A DNA stretch of 64,000 nt from Nectonema munidae (taxonomy: Eukaryota; Nematomorpha; Nectonematoida; Nectonematidae). Shown one piece after another: positions 36,401 to 43,944 of this stretch. Numbering within the stretch: the stretch's first letter is position 1; each line of letters opens with the position of its first letter. A program made the translations under genes and the position numbers. The notes beneath the pieces were generated by a model. It worked only from the letters and a program-made list of their open reading frames with translations, had not been told where the DNA came from and did not search any database. The stretch spans positions 744,001 to 808,000 of the forward strand of contig JAUIRK010000885.1 in the NCBI GenBank assembly GCA_030549495.1, written 5' to 3'.

Positions 36401-39400
36401 GCATTTAAACACTGAATGTTGATGTATATCTATATAAATACCATCTTAAAATAATTATTTTTTCATTAATACAAATTTCTGATTATTTTCTTTTTTAATT
36501 TATTCAAAATTATTATTTCATATTTTAACTACTAAAAATTCCGTGCAAAAGTTTTCGGCCATTTATTTTCATTAAAAAATGTAAAAAATACTAAATTAAT
36601 TTTTTTTATATAAAATATTTACTTTGATAATATTTATACCTTTTCAATACTTTGTCTAATTTCCTTTAGCCCGAATCAATTCTTCTTGGAAGAGAGCTAT
36701 ATAGATTCTTTATATATTCATCTAGAATCAATTCCCATTCGAATATTCCCATAATCTTTAAAGGCTTTTCCGGTTCCTTAGATGAACATATTTCTTTTTA
36801 GCTCAACCCACATTTGTTCAATTATACCAAGATCAAACCTTTGAGGTGGCTAGTTTTTTAGAAGACACGAAGAATTTTTATTTAAAAATTTCTGAGTCAA
36901 ACAAGACATATTGCAAGGATCGCCATCTTGTTGAAATATACTACTAATTATTATTTATATTAGGAAGTAAATTGGTTTTAACTAATTCGTTGTATTTTAA
37001 ACTATTGGGTGTTCCATCATTTTTTAACAACTTTCTTCTACCATCACCTTTTATAAATCCCCAAAGCAGCAAACTTTTTCTTTCGTGTTTGAACGTTTTT
37101 ACGTTATAACGTTTATCAAATTAGAATGAAGTTCAATCTTCGTTTCATCACTAAAAATTACATTATGGCAATCATACACGTTCCATTAAATTTTTCCTTT
37201 TGCCCACTCAAATATTTTTTAATTGAAATTTAGGATCAAGTGTAGAATTTAAAATAAAATTTTTTTGAAAAAAAAAATTTAACTTTTCGAGAGAAATTTC
37301 GGATTAAGCGTAAAATCGGACTCTCAAAACGTTCTGGAGTCAGATTCTATACTTGATCCGAAATTTATTTAAAGCGGTTTTTTAGCTGCTAAACGATAAA
37401 TTCAAATGATTTTTTTCTAAGGATTCGTTTTGCTGTATCAATTGAAATATATTTGGATAAATTATTTTCTTCCATTAATTGCTTTGGAGCAAAATTAGGA
37501 TTAATCTCTGGACATTCTAACTAATTTTGGGATATCTCTTACCATAAGGACGCTTTTGGGTTTGTGGGCTACAGTTCTGTACTTTTATATTTTGATAAAG
37601 AGAAATATTACTTCTAGAATTATTAAAAAATTTCAAATAGCTCTTTGACTTAACATTATTGTTCAGAAGTTTTGGAAAAAACTTTGATGAAAAATAGATT
37701 TATTCAACTAAATAATTTAAATAACTAATGCACTAACTAAAAAATTAAATGAAATAACTAACTCACCAAATAACGGAGCTTTCGAAGTAAATAGATCCCA
37801 TTTATTTTGCTATATGGGACCAATATTCTACAAAAGGACAAAACTAGACCCGATTTTGAACAAATAGGGAATTTCTGATCTTCAAAATATCCTAATATTC
37901 TAATTAACACTATTTAAATATCATCTAACAAACAAATTTATACTATTATACAATCCAATCATTTTTGAACTAGTCATTTTTATTTTTTATTTTAAATTGT
38001 ATGTTTCTTAGTGAAGTCAGAAGGGTATTTTTAACAAAACCTTTATTTTTCGTTGTAAAAAGAGTGATAAACTTCATATTTTTTAAAAATAATTAGAAAA
38101 TTCCTATTATTTAAGTTAAATTAAAACAAAATTAAACAGAAATCTATTAAAAAAATTAATTTTCCTTTCACACCAAAATGGGACACCTGTTTTCAAAAAA
38201 ATGTAATCGCCTGCTTTAGGTTATATAAAAATTCATTGAAAATATAAAAAGATGATTAGTTTTCAAAAATAAAAATAAACATTCTTCTTTATGCATCCCT
38301 AATCATTATATTATATACATGAATATTTACTTTACTTTTTGGCATGTAACGTTCACTCTTTAAAGTGATACTTATCACTACAAACTTTCAGTTTGATACT
38401 AATAAAGCAATTCAATTCAATTCAATTCAAAAGGCCTGAAAGTGTAAATTGATATCTAATTAACTTTTTCTAGATGTTTCTTGCTACGTAAGAAAAATAA
38501 TTGTGACAGTCTTTATTGATAACTCAATAACCGGATAGAACTAGGTTTTATCTATATTTCTTTTGCTCAACAAAATTTTTGCTTGTATTTTACCTTTTGG
38601 AAACCAAAATTTTTAAGAATAATTTACCGTAGAATTTTCATTTCAGAAGAAAGTAGAGGGGGCAAGGAGATAGAGGACAGGTCCTACGGAACTTCTTTTT
38701 TAAAATTTTTATAATTTAAAAATTTTCAGTTTATAACATTTAAAATTGAAATTTTGAGGGACGGTATAATTACACCTGTTCATAGTATGATTCAGGTTCA
38801 GCACCGTGTGGTCTTTAATTTCTGTAGTTCAGTTTCCTTAGATTTTATAGTCCAATTCGGTCCGTTTCAAATTATAGATTGTCTAGTCCAGTGCTGATCT
38901 GGATATTACGAGGACCGTACTTTGAATAGGTCTAGTTATATTTTCATTATTTTATCATAAAATGGGTTTTATGCTAAAAACTAAATAAAATGTCAATAAT
39001 TCTGAAAAATCGCTTGAATCATCCCCTTCCTGATTTTTCAATAAAAAAAGGCCTTAATGGTCTGGTCTGCTTTCTAGTTCAATGGAATTTTATATTATTT
39101 AAAGTAAACGATTTTGATTTCTTAGAACACCGGTGTCACATTGGTCTTCAAAGAGTTACACAGCATAAAATAGGCAATATAACATCGAAAGAAGTTATTA
39201 AAATAAAAAATGAGATATATTTGGCAATAGATAGTTATTTGTGTTTTTCTAATAAATTTTATTCGATATCCTTCATTTTATGGTCATTTGGGGTGTTGAT
39301 TAATCTTTGACTTTTGCTTAAAAATGGATAAGATACTTAATATAATAAGGAAGGTTTTTTTTACCTTAAAGTGAACTGTGTTATTATCTACCCAAGCAAC

Positions 39401-39610
39401 GATAATATCAGCTTTGCGCATAGTGGGTTCTTTGGAATATCCAAACACGATGTAGCCAAATGATTTGATACTCAACTCAAACCATATAAAATTTTCATTG
39501 TAATTCCACGCGCAGAAAAATTCTTTTTCTTTGTCCAATTGCAAGATAAAATCACAAAAAATGACTTCCAAGAAGGCAAATATGCATGTGGCAAAAATGT
39601 GAAATTTCAT
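17040..39610 (-). CDS. MOXD1-like DOMON/copper-monooxygenase family protein, four exons, predicted pseudoenzyme
   Basis: Exons 39610-39365, 22565-22422, 18708-18541 and 18482-17040 join in phase 0 to 666 codons without a stop. Residues 1-19 form a signal peptide. A DOMON domain (about 20-165) has GYIVFGYSKEPTMRKADIIV. A PHM/DBH-type copper monooxygenase pair of domains (about 195-540) has YIKHVILYAC, SVVLLEVLYD, KGHCHSSCL, RHFRNHEELKHIEEDNN and YIITHCNFNT. The last 16 residues are hydrophobic, perhaps a GPI signal. Vertebrate MOXD1 is about 613 residues and ER-associated; its relatives hydroxylate dopamine, tyramine or peptidyl-glycine. Aligned from memory with human MOXD1, the copper ligands are H to K227, H retained (228), H to L301, H to Y391, H to N393 and M to K466. 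Catalysis should therefore be lost although the fold and most cysteines remain. The function is unknown; ligand binding or a structural role is my inference. The first intron is 16.8 kb and full of transposons. Confidence 0.92.
18541..18708 (-). CDS. Exon 3: end of DOMON domain and linker
   Basis: 56 codons lie between the acceptor TTTTTAG|GAAGAT and the donor AAA|GTTAGA, in phase 0. The peptide EDTIYLIWAFHQNKPENEDS matches the DSTVRVIWAYHHED region of MOXD1. The linker ends SNFFTIDLK. The intron to exon 4 is only 58 bases (18483-18540). The donor GTTAGA is a permitted but weaker form. Confidence 0.87.
18830..19005. repeat. Dispersed repeat, inverted relative of 10860-11045
   Basis: It contains CTAAAATCGCTAGATGCAT, TGATACCATTTTCATTATAG and CAGCAAAATTTTGAT. 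These match in order the reverse complement of the repeat inside the hAT right end. It lies in intron 2 of the MOXD1-like gene. Confidence 0.75.
19050..19100. repeat. Degraded copy of the 19801-19851 hairpin, opposite orientation
   Basis: GGTGGGTAGAACTATTAAGG followed by CATTTTTATGAATGCTCCATT matches the reverse complement of the hairpin at 19801-19851 with several changes. The two copies bound about 750 bases of AT-rich DNA. Confidence 0.7.
19648..19770. repeat. Short tandem repeat with ATGCCTCCTTAAAATT units
   Basis: Two units begin ATGCCTCCTTAAAATTAATA and TATGCCTCCTTAAAATTCAT, about 58 bases apart, followed by a weaker third start (CATGCCTGCTTAC). The first two share ATATCA-CTC-TCA downstream. 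Confidence 0.7.
19801..19851. repeat. 51-bp hairpin-forming palindrome
   Basis: Stem GTGGATAGAACAATGGAG pairs with CTCCATAGTTCTATCCAC with one mismatch around a 15-base loop (TATTCATAAAAATGC). It may be the end of a repeat element. It lies in intron 2 of the MOXD1-like gene. Confidence 0.85.
19852..20960. other. Intron 2 DNA without a recognised feature
   Basis: AT-rich intronic DNA. The 62-codon frame at 20467-20655 has no family motif. I see no other supported element. Confidence 0.5.
20968..21070. repeat. piggyBac-type MITE relative
   Basis: It shares TTCAATGGAATTTTATATAC, TTAAAGCATACGATTTTCAT and TTCATGG with the elements at 31365-31486 and 39040-39165. Its ends are too worn to place exactly. 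Confidence 0.55.
21261..21949. mobile_element. Fold-back-like element with long inverted ends
   Basis: The left arm (21261-21351) reads CGCCGTAAACAAGTTTGCCG, then GACAATTTTTCCGTTAAACA, and ends AATAAAAACAG. The right arm (21829-21949) carries the same motifs inverted, with extra internal repeats of the CCTACGGCAAA type. The core is low-complexity TTTTATCTTTATTTTT repeats (about 21410-21545) and complementary AATAAATAAAAT stretches (about 21690-21750). A faint relative is at 61710-61755. No coding capacity is visible. Confidence 0.8.
22130..22187. repeat. hAT-like right terminus
   Basis: The stretch ends GGTTGAGAATCACTG, typical of hAT right ends (inward CAGTGATTCTCAACC). No partner left end was found nearby. 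Confidence 0.4.
22245..22289. repeat. 45-bp direct repeat, copy 1
   Basis: It contains TTGTTAGGGTGTACCTCTCA followed by GCTTAACAGTCATAA. Copy 2 at 23072-23116 differs at one base. The pair brackets exon 2 of the MOXD1-like gene. Confidence 0.92.
22422..22565 (-). CDS. Exon 2: second half of DOMON domain
   Basis: 48 codons lie between the acceptor TTTTTTAG|GATAGA and the donor ACG|GTAACA, both in phase 0. The peptide contains DYEYSGFVNGTHTVIKFKR and IKTCDPLDLELT. These align with the DYHLEYAMENSTHTIIEFTR and LHTCDINDKSIT stretches of human MOXD1. It is too short to stand out as an isolated open frame and was found by homology and splice sites. A 45-bp direct repeat lies on either side, at 22245-22289 and 23072-23116. 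Confidence 0.88.
22802..23520. mobile_element. hAT-type non-autonomous element, left end defined
   Basis: It begins CAGAAGTGGGCAGACTACGC, a very typical hAT terminus with the GGGCAAACT-like motif. ATCTAGAT precedes it. Internal DNA around 22940-23000 and 23330-23500 resembles 27190-27620 in the same order (GTTGACTG..AAAATTATA; TACTACATGATCATTTATT; TTTTTGAATCAATGAAAATA-like). The right end is not located. It spans the second 45-bp direct repeat. Confidence 0.55.
23072..23116. repeat. 45-bp direct repeat, copy 2
   Basis: The same 45 bases as 22245-22289 apart from A for G in CAATGATTG. The sequence outside the repeat is unrelated between the two copies. Confidence 0.92.
23868..24240. mobile_element. 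MITE-like repeat with AGGCCT-rich inverted ends
   Basis: The left part reads CTTAGCAAACCTCAGGCCTC. The right part reads, inverted, CTTACC-AACCTGAGGCCTGAT with a nearby GCTAAGCAATG. The related copy at 48546-48740 is in opposite orientation for its right part. A tRNA-like box motif (AGCTAAGAG..GGTTCAAATC) lies just upstream at 23830, so a SINE origin is possible. Confidence 0.5.
24250..26390. other. Intron 1 DNA without a recognised gene
   Basis: AT-rich intronic DNA. TTAACCCTACAACGACCAAA at 24567 resembles a piggyBac-type end, with no partner found. The 70-codon minus frame at 25272-25484 has no family motif. Confidence 0.45.
26545..26686. mobile_element. 142-bp hAT-type MITE
   Basis: The right end read inward is CAGTGGCGTAGCTAGAA, a very common hAT-type MITE terminus. 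The left end CTTTGGTGTAGCTAGGA is its diverged partner. The target duplication is not clear, so one end may be worn. Confidence 0.65.
27180..27625. repeat. Relative of the 22802 hAT-type repeat
   Basis: Matches in order to 22930-23500: CTGCAAAATTATATATATAC then TACTACATGTTCATTGATT, then AGTTTTTTACAAGCACTAAA and GAATCAATGAAAATAA, then CATTGTTTCTTTC. Divergence is substantial and the ends are unclear. Confidence 0.5.
27949..28205. repeat. Two direct repeats about 203 bp apart
   Basis: GGCATTTGACTTTATTGAGT plus TGGCACTGAAGAATCAAGAA at 27949-28005 recurs as GGTATTTGACTTTTTGAGTC plus GGCACTATAGAATCAAGAG at 28152-28205. Both are followed by TTATTT..GCAAATTAA. It is an old tandem duplication. Confidence 0.7.
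28400..29520. other. Intron 1 DNA with a possible transposon terminus
   Basis: GAGTAAAACCTGTCTTAGAG at 28554, repeated as GGTAACCTGTCTTCACC at 28581, looks like the end of a Tc1/pogo-type repeat. I found no matching right end. The rest is AT-rich with nothing recognised. Confidence 0.4.
29530..31170 (+). pseudogene. Decayed copy of a multicopy arthropod repeat protein of uncertain class
   Basis: Plus-strand pieces in several frames form one protein-like series. First is a Cys-rich N-terminus (YICGKVTFPGQ, KKSYHAYFGVKLGE, SCRTCVEGLRRWVDG, DHCTDCNFC). Then come an acidic segment (29885-30124), AVLLNICNTFSSVPLAHSVR, KYEEHQWLICGDL and FLCLWDSRADDLHFNKKEWP. It ends KIKAGIFDGPGIRELMKDST, EEQGERFHQDI and NMLADYCWCLKRDNPRS. 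I recall this series from large families of uncharacterised arthropod and cnidarian proteins. The ICGD and GERFHQD motifs could belong to an RNase-H-type transposase core, but I do not know the superfamily. At least six breaks make it dead. Confidence 0.7.
31365..31486. mobile_element. 122-bp piggyBac-type MITE with TTAA target sites
   Basis: TTAA occurs on both sides (31361-31364 and 31487-31490). The ends are TCCTTTCAGGCAGTGG and, inward from the right, CCCTTTCAGGAACAATGGG. The C(C)CTTTCAGG ends with TTAA are diagnostic of piggyBac-type insertion. Diverged relatives are at 20968 and 39040. Confidence 0.85.
31560..32745 (+). pseudogene. Decayed piggyBac transposase
   Basis: Plus-strand pieces follow piggyBac order. 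31680-31886 carries WTPDANVTVDEQLVSFRGR, with the family's DEQL catalytic Asp motif, then KPGHYVFKFY. Next come CESRIIYCKEASLSAYIPRK at 32139, GVDVANRMVRQFRTYKPCRR and WTVAVFSNYLDIS. The C-terminal Cys-rich zinc-binding tail at about 32627-32745 reads RGFCYFCLPKKTRTTRKCEG followed by CSFLF. It is interrupted by several frameshifts and stops, so it is dead. GTCCGAAGGTTAA at about 33132 could be the element's right end at a TTAA site. Confidence 0.86.
33215..33303. repeat. Left part of a Tc1-like repeat split by the LINE
   Basis: GTAGAGTGTAAATGTCTTCG, then CAGCTAATATTTTTTATACA and AACTTTTGATCATTGAAATT, matches 59735-59830. At 59830 the uninterrupted copy continues into the sequence found here only after the LINE, at 36437. 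Confidence 0.85.
33304..36436 (-). mobile_element. CR1/L2-like LINE inserted in a Tc1-like repeat
   Basis: The 3' end, read on the minus strand, is AATAAATTCTTTCTTTCTTT, a short-repeat tail typical of CR1/L2-group LINEs. CTATATA is present at both edges (33299-33305 and 36429-36435), a plausible target duplication. The uninterrupted relative at 59735-59950 supports the insertion. The element starts at about the first residues of the endonuclease, so it is probably 5' truncated. Internal coding parts are described separately. Confidence 0.85.
33836..36430 (-). pseudogene. LINE ORF2 remnant: endonuclease and reverse transcriptase
   Basis: Read from high to low coordinates, the endonuclease begins INIQCLNAKHGEFDVFQTRL (about 36420), then VLIIALQETCLNCELNLHSM, LYVHNIYRHPN and ILTGDFNSNI (36199-35951). 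A linker follows (35700-35290). Reverse transcriptase has FKVGKVTPIHKKDSTHLAEN YRSIT, IALFIDLQKAVDSI, CGIPQGS and FYLYADDITLL, with an intact YADD box. The C-terminal part ends with QAPPNFINS. Stops and frameshifts split it into at least six pieces, so it is dead. Confidence 0.88.
36437..36560. repeat. Right part of the Tc1-like repeat split by the LINE
   Basis: AAATACCATCTTAAAATAAT, then TTTCTGATTATTTTCTTTTT and AATTTATTCAAAATTATTAT, matches 59829-59940. GTGCAAAAGTTTTCGGCC at 36542 resembles GTGTAAATGTCTTCGGCC at 33223, a Tc1-type terminal motif in the same orientation. It may open the next Tc1 element. Confidence 0.8.
36660..37660 (-). pseudogene. Decayed Tc1-like transposase
   Basis: Minus-strand pieces follow Tc1 order. 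The N-terminal helix-turn-helix region (about 37600-37390) has KRPYGKRYPKIS and IQQNESLEKNHLNLS. The DDE core has ERKSLLLWGFIKGDGRRKLL and YFQQDGDPCNMSCLTQKFLN. The final motif reads PPQRFDLGIIEQMWVELKRN, the DLNxIExxWxELK signature with the third acidic residue. Multiple stops and shifts are present. A 139-bp MITE interrupts it at 37228-37366. It is a dead copy in intron 1. Confidence 0.82.
37228..37366. mobile_element. 139-bp MITE inside the Tc1 transposase
   Basis: GAAATTTAGGATCAAGTGTA at the left and ATACTTGATCCGAAATTTA at the right form inverted ends (core GGATCAAG.GTAGAAT). It separates the N-terminal and catalytic parts of the Tc1 remnant, so it inserted later. Confidence 0.7.
37670..38330. 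other. AT-rich intron DNA without a recognised gene
   Basis: Nothing coding. ATATGGGACC and AAATGGGACACCTG motifs near 37815 and 38176 might be worn Tc1-type ends, but I could not pair them. Confidence 0.4.
38340..38432 (+). repeat. Truncated LINE or SINE 3' tail
   Basis: The stretch ends TACTAATAAAGCAATTCAAT with four CAATT-type repeats. AATAAA followed by a short tandem repeat is the 3' signature of CR1/L2-group LINEs and of SINEs that borrow their tails. No coding part remains. Confidence 0.6.
39040..39165. repeat. piggyBac-type MITE relative
   Basis: It shares TGGTCTGCTTTCTAGTTCAA, TGGAATTTTATATTATTTAA and ACGATTTTGATTTC with the TTAA-flanked element at 31365-31486. It lies just inside intron 1, close to exon 1. 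Confidence 0.55.
39365..39610 (-). CDS. Exon 1: signal peptide and first half of DOMON domain
   Basis: The frame starts at the ATG at 39610 and encodes 82 residues. MKFHIFATCIFAFLEVIFC is a clear signal peptide with likely cleavage after Cys19. The mature part begins DFILQLDKEKEFFCAW and contains the DOMON core GYIVFGYSKE. The donor is AAG|GTAAAA, and the exon ends in phase 0. The open frame continues into the intron, but the family similarity stops at the donor. Confidence 0.9.
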
Positions 39611-39729
39611 TTAATAGTGAGGAAAGCTGTCTGTAGTGATTAATGGTGTTGCGATTTTTGCTTCAACAAAAACAAAAATGATAATCGTAGTCGGAAGACA
39701 CGTTTAAGTCATTAAACGATGACAAACAC

Positions 39730-40470
39730 CATCGTCATCACCACTTTTCCTTGAAGTGTGTGTACTCAACTTGTTTTGTGAGGATAAAGAAGTGAAGAAT
39801 TGGTAATTTCTCTTTCTCCTGCTTCGAATTCCAAAAAGACTTTCCTCTCAGCGTCTCTCTATATATGCACTTTACCTTTAAATCATGGAGAGAGGTGGAT
39901 AAAGGAAACAGAATGCTGTCTCCCAGTCGCACTCCTTTAGTAGCTTCTAGCGAATGAAAAGCAAGGGTTCAGTTTGCACAATAAGCATTCAAATCCTGCT
40001 ACTGCTGCCTCCATTCCCTCGATAGGTAGGTAATCTGCGTGTTAGTGCCTATATTTGTTTTGCAAACTTAATACACTCGGCTCAGCACAATCCAATTAAG
40101 TGTGCTTTGTATACAAAGTCAACAAGTATATCGCTAATCACTCGCGCTCAAAAGGAGCGCTGTGGAGATGATGAGTTGGATGGGAGGGGGTGCGGGGATG
40201 AGGATGTGGCATCTTAGAGTTTATAACTCTTTCATTACATAATTACTTGTGATATAACCAAATCTCAATTGGAAAACAAAACTAAGGAGAAGAAGACAAT
40301 GGAGTGGATTGTGTGCCAAGATTATGATGAAAATTTTAATACAATATTTAATTGTGTTTTTTGTGCGCGATGTGAACGCCGAAGAAGACGTCTGTCTATA
40401 AGGCTTCTTCTGTATTCGCACTTACTTGCGCGTCTGCCGCTATACAATACCTCCACTTAAAATGGTAGTG
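39730..40470. promoter_or_regulatory. GC-richer region upstream of the MOXD1-like gene
   Basis: Composition changes from strongly AT-rich to nearly balanced, with GGGAGGGGGTGCGGGGATG near 40180 and a short hairpin, GCGCTC-AAAAG-GAGCGC, at 40144-40160. Overlapping short frames on both strands (40221-40460) show no family. Promoter and 5' UTR is the likely role, by position only. Confidence 0.35.
39859..39865 (-). promoter_or_regulatory. Candidate TATA box of the MOXD1-like gene
   Basis: TATATAG on the minus strand, about 250 bases upstream of the start codon. A start site near 39830 would leave a 5' UTR of about 220 bases. TATA-like strings are frequent in this AT-rich DNA, so this is only a suggestion. 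The region from 39730 to 40460 is noticeably richer in G+C, as promoters often are. Confidence 0.3.
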
Positions 40471-40479
40471 TTGAGTTGA

Positions 40480-43400
40480 AGTGTGTGCTTGGTCGAAAGA
40501 AACCATTGTCAAACCTACCACAACTTTAAAACTAAGAAGAGCTTTATTCGAATCTACTAAAATTTTAATTTATTGCAGGCAATGCCGGAGCCAACAAAAT
40601 CAAAAATTTCAGCTTTTGGAGATACATTTTTAAAATGACATTATCTAACCCTAACGATAAGCCTAACAAATATCTTATTATTTTTGCAAATATATTTTAA
40701 GAATGACATTATCTAATCCAAACCATAAACCTAAAAATCTCTTATTCTTAACGGTTAGATTAGAAAATATATTATGCTACTTTCTAACCTAATATTTCGT
40801 GAGATCATTAAAAATTGCCTATCTATCCCTTTTCAAAAATACAATAATTTTTACTAAGTTGTCTTCCTATTTTTATATTTCAAATCAAACATGGGGCAAT
40901 TATAGAAAAGTATCCTCTTGAGGTTTTAGAAGATTATTAGATATTTTATTTTTGATGTAATTTGGCTGGAATGAGGGTTACTACTCCCCATTCATATATC
41001 CCTCTAATGATGTATTGAAAATTAATTTATAATTTCATGCCTAGCTTTCATCAAATACTTGGAGACGCTTATGATTTACAAAAGTAGATCACATGGATCA
41101 AAATTTGTTTCAAAATAAGCCATTTTTGATGACTTGCATTTGAAAATAGAAATTAGAATGTAGAACCGTGCCGATATAGTTTTAAAAGAAGGGGCTACTC
41201 TCTAAATTATCTTTTCAAATGTGAGCGTTAAAGATGCCATAACTTAACTAAATTGTGATCTTTGACAACCCATAGTCCAAAAGTCATTTATATCGTCCTC
41301 AATGACATCACGCTCATTTCCAACTATGTTGGAAACTTGCTTGTAAAACATTTTATCTAGCGTAAAAAAATTTTGTTGGAATTCGATGACATTTTTCGAA
41401 TTGAAATAAAGGATTGAAGAGAATTCAACTTCAAAAATGTAGATTCATGTGAAAAAGAACAAAAGTTAGAATTTTTTGCGCAAAACTAAAATAAACAGCA
41501 TGCTTTATGATGAAATGCTATAATCAAAAATTTCGGATTGGAATAATGGATTCAACTGAAAATATAAGACAAATAATAATATATTTAATTTTAAATAGAT
41601 GAAATTCAAAAGTAAAAGTTGTTCATAAACATTTCTTTTTCTCAAAAGTAAATAGTTTTTTTGGCAAATCAAGTTTATATCTATTAAATTCAATCTTTTT
41701 TTTAAAGAAATTTTAGTATAGTTATTAAAAAAATCAAAAAATAAAGCAAAACTTCAAAATGAGGTTTTGTTTAAACTTGAATAAATAATCGGTTAGAATC
41801 AGCAAATTTATACGAATGTGGATTCTAAAAAATATCCTATTATTATGGATGCCAATCAGGATTGGAAGAAACTTTTGAGAAAAAGTAGCAAAAGATGTAT
41901 GAAAAAGTAGTAAAAAGTCGAAAAAACTTGTGTTTTATAAAACCATACACTCAAGCCATGTTTCACTTAAAAAAAACTAAATAAACTATTTAATCTGAAA
42001 AATATTATAATTGAACTTAAAAGTCGAATATGCATTTAAAATATATGAAAAACCTCATCAACCCTAGAGTAATCGGTAAATTAAAAATGTGGCGTATTCG
42101 TAAAATTTAGTAGTATATTACAAATTTCTTGAAAAATGGCACTATATCGCTACATAAGATAGTATTTTGTTTATAATTCCTGTCAAGGTATATCAGATTA
42201 TAGGATGGATAGCAAACAGATTATAGCAGAAATGAATGCGTGCTATAAGAGGCGTGCAAGCATCCCCATGCATAATATATATAAACCATGCCTGGTATAT
42301 TTACACATACAGCAGCTGAACAAAGCGATCCTTTTGTTTGTGAGATGCCAACCCGTCAGGTTGTTTGTTCGTCTAATAATGGGGCTTTCTTTCTTGGATT
42401 AAGAAATGGAGTTGACTTGATGCTAGTAAACGAAGTAAACACAGATTAGCAGTTTATGAGTGGGTGAAGAGGAAGGATAAATACACCACCCATCTTTTCA
42501 CATTTAATTTTGTTATGCTTCATACTAGACCTGTAGACGATAAAATGGCGACTCAAACACTCATGGATTCAAGGTCTTTCTTTACAATGGATTTCTTTGC
42601 ATATATTTTCATTCGCCTTCGCTGATTTACCTGCTGAACGAATAAACACCCAAACAAACAAAACCCAAATGAGTTAAAAGTGGAAAAAAAGACAAACCCA
42701 TCCCATATGAAAAATCTTAAACAGTTAATTTGCTATAGGTAATGAATTATTGCTAAAAAATATTTTAAATACAAATTTTATTTATCTCCTAAAACTCATT
42801 ATATATCGTTATTACAAAAAGAAAAAATGAATAATTTTTGATATTAATTAAATTTTTTAAATCGATTTGGGATTTTATCCTTCTTGACGATTGTTGTTTT
42901 TCTCCATTTCACTATTTTCGGCATTGCACAACCAAAATATTTTTACGCCATATCTTGCTGGATTTTGTGGCATATGTCTACAAATAACTCGTTTTGACCA
43001 GGCACACATAACCATGGCAAGAATATAGCCGTTTATCAATTGTCAAGCTAGCGCTGGGTTTATGATATTTAGCTAGGTTTTATTGAACAAGTCATAAACT
43101 TCTCTTATTAAAGCTGTTACTTTATCCTTTTGTCTCTGTCTTCATGAAAGTTATTTGCAAACATTTTTTAATTTAGTTTTAGACGTATCGCAAAGGTAAA
43201 TTAAAATAACCAATAAAACTTTACATTCTAAAACCTGTGGACAACAACGTCTTGGTATACTCGAACTTCACTGGATTGCAATTGAACTGCTTTATTAATT
43301 TGACTTCAAAAAACTGTCTGATAACTTTGTAGTGGCAAGAGTACCCACGGTTTTAATCTAGCTTAGGCAATCTTAAGTGCATTCGAGTTAAAAAATTGCG

Positions 43401-43930
43401 TTCCTTCCATATTTTTGTAATCAATTTTCTATTTTTGAATTTAACTTTCTTCCTTTTATCGGTTAGACCACGATATCTGTATTTTTAGGACACCTATTAA
43501 AATGTGGTTTAGGGTTAGAAGACTTTGTCTCCATTGAGAAAAGAATTATAATTATCGGAACTCATGAAAATCTGGATTACCTAAACATGCGGTTCCAAAA
43601 GTCGGTTATGCAGAACACAGGCTTTCTGTAAAAGAGTTTTAGTGGTTCTGTGAAAAGTTAAGAAAACGTCTGAATATTATTTTCAAGCATTTATCCTTTG
43701 GGCCTACACACAGCGGGGCTCTAAACCCCTAAAACCTCAGAAAATATTATGAATATAAATAAAATTCTTTACACTTCAACCAAATAAAATTATCAGCGTA
43801 CAGCTTTCTCCAAAATAATTCTGAAGCAACAAGTTTCCGTGTTGAAAAAGTTTAGGAAAACGTGTCCTGCACCAAGCATCGTTCTTAGCTTTTTTCACCT
43901 TGCTCATTGAGCGTTCAGTCCCTCTAATTT
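40480..43930. other. AT-rich DNA without a recognised gene
   Basis: Only short frames without motifs (41505-41693, 42205-42402). Slightly higher G+C near 42190-42420 is not accompanied by any recognisable protein. No terminal repeats were found. Confidence 0.45.
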
Positions 43931-43944
43931 ACGTTCGTCTAACG

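Noticed and set aside
40221-40460. Overlapping ORFs on both strands upstream of the MOXD1-like gene
   Set aside because: No family or codon bias; better explained by the G+C-richer promoter region.
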